7,454 nt of DNA from Candidatus Aminicenantota bacterium (lineage in GTDB: Bacteria > Acidobacteriota > Aminicenantia > Aminicenantales > Aminicenantaceae): positions 1-7,454 of the forward strand of contig WTAW01000067.1 of NCBI GenBank assembly GCA_013139435.1, given 5' to 3'. Below are positions 5,328 through 7,454 of this stretch, piece by piece. Both the position numbers and the translations under genes were made by a program. Every line of letters begins with the position of its first letter. Position 1 is the first letter of the stretch. The notes under the pieces were generated by a model that did not search any database, had not been told where the DNA came from, and saw only the letters and a program-made list of their open reading frames with translations.

Positions 5328-7454
5328 CTACATTCTTTCCACAGAAAAAATTTCTTTGATCGCAGAGATCTTCTCTATGATCTTTTCGAGGTGTTCGACA
5401 TCTCGGATATTGAGGGAGAATTTGATCTGTCCCTTTTTGTCAGGGAAAGTGACCACTTCGGCTTTTGTGATGTTACCCTTTTGTTGAGCGATCACTGTCG
5501 TGAGCCTTGCCAGGACGCCTGGCGAATCCTCCCCTTTGATCAATAGTTTTCCCAAATAAACACCTTTGATCGCCTTGTCCCAAGACGCTTCGACCATTCG
5601 TTGTGGATCCAGAATTTCCTTTGTGACGAGAGGACATCGGAGCGAATGGACCGTTATCCCTTTGCCTGAGGTTATATAACCGGTGATAGGCTCTCCCTTT
5701 ATGGGATTGCAGCATTTTGCGAGTTTTGTCGATGCCGTTTTCTCGTTTTTCACAAGGATGACCGTCTCTGGCTTTTTCTTGACTTTTGTGACAACTCTTC
5801 CGAGAAGAGATTCTTTTTTTGCGGCCAGGTCCATTTCTGGGAAGATTTTTTCCATCAGTCGTTTGTTGGGGACAATCTTTCCGAATCCCAAAAGGGCGTA
5901 GAAGTCATCCATCTTCTTCATTTTGAACAGGACAGCCTGAGAAATACGCGTCCACATTGCAGGACCTTTTTTCACCCCAGAAGGAAGGGTGTATTTTCCC
6001 AATTCCTTGTCCCACATTTTTTTCCCGAGTTGGATGTTTTTTATCCGTTCCTGTTGGTTGAGCCAGCGTTTGATATGATGGCGGGCCTTTGACGTGTAGG
6101 CCGCGTTCAACCAATCTCTGCTTGGGGTTGTATTCAGGTCTTTCAGGATCTCTACGATGTCTCCGGGTTTGAGGATGGTTTTTAGATGGGCCAGTTTCGC
6201 GTTGATCTTTGCGCCTCCGGCATGAAGGCCCAACTCAGAATGAATACGGAAAGCAAAATCGAGAACGGTTGCTCCCAAGGGAAGAGTAATAACCGTTCCT
6301 TTGGGTGTGAACACATAGACTTCTTCCGGGATGAGGTCTGTTTTCAAGCTCTTTAAAAATTCTCTGGGACTTTTTTGTTCTCTGTAGAGCTCTATGGCCT
6401 CCCGCAACCAGGTGAGCCTTTTGTCCTCTTTCATCAAGGCTTTGGGGTCCGCCTCTTTGTATCGCCAGTGCGCAGAGATGCCATTTTCTGCCAGGTCGTG
6501 CATATCTTGAGTACGGAATTGGATTTCGATGGTCTGTTTTTTTTCTGTAATGATCGTCGTGTGCAGGGCCTGGTACAGATTCGGCTTAGGCATGGCGATA
6601 AAATCTCTAAACCTGTGGGGAATATGAGGCCAGTTCTGATGCACGATGCCGAGAGCTGCATAGCAATTTTTTGCCGTATCCGAGATCAACCTCAAAGCCA
6701 TAAAATCAAAGACCTGGTCGAAGGGAACATGTCGGCTGTCCATCTTGTTGTAGATGCTGTATGGGCGCTTGATCCTATAGAATATTTCTGCAGGGATCAG
6801 ATGCTCTTCCATAAGCTGTTCCAGTGTTCTTTGGATGTCCTTGAGCTCTTTTTCTGCTTTTTTCTTCAAGGGATCTACGAGCGACGCGATCTTGAAGTAG
6901 TTGTCAGGGTCGACATACCGGAAGGAGAGGTCCTCGAGCTCAGCCTTGATCCTCCCCATCCCCAGCCGGTTGGCTATAGGAGCGTAAATCTCCAGTGTTT
7001 CCCGCGCGATCTGTTTTTGCTTATTCTCTGGCAAAAACTTGAGTGTTTTCAGGTTGTGGATCCGGTCTGCGAGCTTAATAAAGATGACCCGGACATCATC
7101 TGTCATGGCCAAGATGATCTTACGGATGCTTTCGGCTTTCCGGGATTCTGGTGAGGATACTTCGACAAGGCTGATTTTGGTTATGCCCTCGATCAGGTGA
7201 GCGGCCTCTTTACCGAAGTTTTTTTCTATCTCCGGGGCCGTGACTTCTGTGTCCTCCAGGACGTCATGCAGGATTCCAGCGACAAGAGTTGTGGCATCCA
7301 TTTTCATGTCGGCCAGCATGTTGGCGACCTCCAGGGGATGGCTGAGATAGGGTTCTCCAGAACGGCGGATCTGGCCTTTGTGCGCGTGAGCGGCAAACAC
7401 ATAGGCCTTTTTGAGACGTGTGATTTCCTGATCCGTATAGGATGAGGATACTTT
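5328..7454 (-). CDS. rel: Bifunctional (p)ppGpp synthetase/hydrolase, Rel/SpoT family (5' end cut by window)
   Basis: The enzyme makes (p)ppGpp from ATP and GDP/GTP and hydrolyses it again, driving the stringent response. The frame stays open to the right edge, so the start is missing; 708 residues are visible, close to full family length. Numbered from the first visible codon: the HD hydrolase has SHP (His39), HDVLED (63-68) and KLADRIHN with Asp130 and Asn134, all metal/active-site motifs intact. The synthetase has RIKRPYSIYNKM (from 227), FDFMALRL (Asp250), YQALHTT (294-300) and catalytic Glu310 in IEIQFRT. A TGS domain follows (about 379-438), then the zinc-finger region with CC at 581-582, His603 and Cys607, and a C-terminal ACT domain (634-708). 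The substrate-selecting motif reads RFRD (281-284) instead of the RxKD of bifunctional enzymes. An internal GTG at 7400 should not be taken as the start. Confidence 0.96.
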   Translation of the reverse strand, partial: KVSSSYTDQEITRLKKAYVFAAHAHKGQIRRSGEPYLSHPLEVANMLADMKMDATTLVAGILHDVLEDTEVTAPEIEKNFGKEAAHLIEGITKISLVEVSSPESRKAESIRKIILAMTDDVRVIFIKLADRIHNLKTLKFLPENKQKQIARETLEIYAPIANRLGMGRIKAELEDLSFRYVDPDNYFKIASLVDPLKKKAEKELKDIQRTLEQLMEEHLIPAEIFYRIKRPYSIYNKMDSRHVPFDQVFDFMALRLISDTAKNCYAALGIVHQNWPHIPHRFRDFIAMPKPNLYQALHTTIITEKKQTIEIQFRTQDMHDLAENGISAHWRYKEADPKALMKEDKRLTWLREAIELYREQKSPREFLKSLKTDLIPEEVYVFTPKGTVITLPLGATVLDFAFRIHSELGLHAGGAKINAKLAHLKTILKPGDIVEILKDLNTTPSRDWLNAAYTSKARHHIKRWLNQQERIKNIQLGKKMWDKELGKYTLPSGVKKGPAMWTRISQAVLFKMKKMDDFYALLGFGKIVPNKRLMEKIFPEMDLAAKKESLLGRVVTKVKKKPETVILVKNEKTASTKLAKCCNPIKGEPITGYITSGKGITVHSLRCPLVTKEILDPQRMVEASWDKAIKGVYLGKLLIKGEDSPGVLARLTTVIAQQKGNITKAEVVTFPDKKGQIKFSLNIRDVEHLEKIIEKISAIKEIFSVERM

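Noticed and set aside
6375..7154. A 259-codon plus-strand open frame inside rel.
   Set aside because: It lies wholly antisense to the synthetase and hydrolase domains of rel, which has intact motifs; the product has no recognisable domain and no sensible start context.

Overview
The window looks like bacterial chromosomal DNA from a Gram-negative (diderm) organism. One gene encodes a signal-peptide protein ending in an outer-membrane beta-barrel, and two neighbours carry lipoprotein signals. A zinc-type ribosomal protein L28 and a full Rel/SpoT protein sit alongside. The combination of a peptidase-MA domain, a TolB-like propeller and an Omp85-type barrel in one chain reminds me of Acidobacteriota / Candidatus Aminicenantes genomes. 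That placement is an impression from memory; no ribosomal RNA is present to confirm it.

Layout from left to right. (1) Positions 1 to about 880 are strikingly AT-rich and hold one rightward gene for an exported protein with a proteasome/HslV-like (Ntn hydrolase) fold. (2) Positions 924-4905 hold a leftward run of three tightly packed envelope genes. In transcription order these are a small TPR lipoprotein, a second lipoprotein overlapping it, and after a 12-base gap a 987-residue protein that joins a zinc metallopeptidase, a six-bladed propeller and an Omp85-like barrel. An AU-rich hairpin with a U-tract after the last gene is a possible terminator. (3) Positions 4906-5132 are a divergent intergenic region with a good sigma-70-type promoter for rpmB, a weak candidate promoter for the envelope genes, and two adjacent palindromes. 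(4) rpmB (rightward) and the bifunctional (p)ppGpp synthetase/hydrolase gene (leftward) converge with only 3 bases between stop codons. The rel gene runs off the right edge, so its start is outside the window.

The envelope trio probably works as a unit at the outer membrane: two periplasm-facing lipoproteins, one a TPR adaptor, plus a barrel protein whose soluble part has protease and propeller domains where a canonical Omp85 protein has POTRA domains. It is the best candidate here for an uncharacterised system. The exported proteasome-like protein is the second candidate; it retains the expected Thr, Asp and Lys in register, with a Gly just before the Thr.
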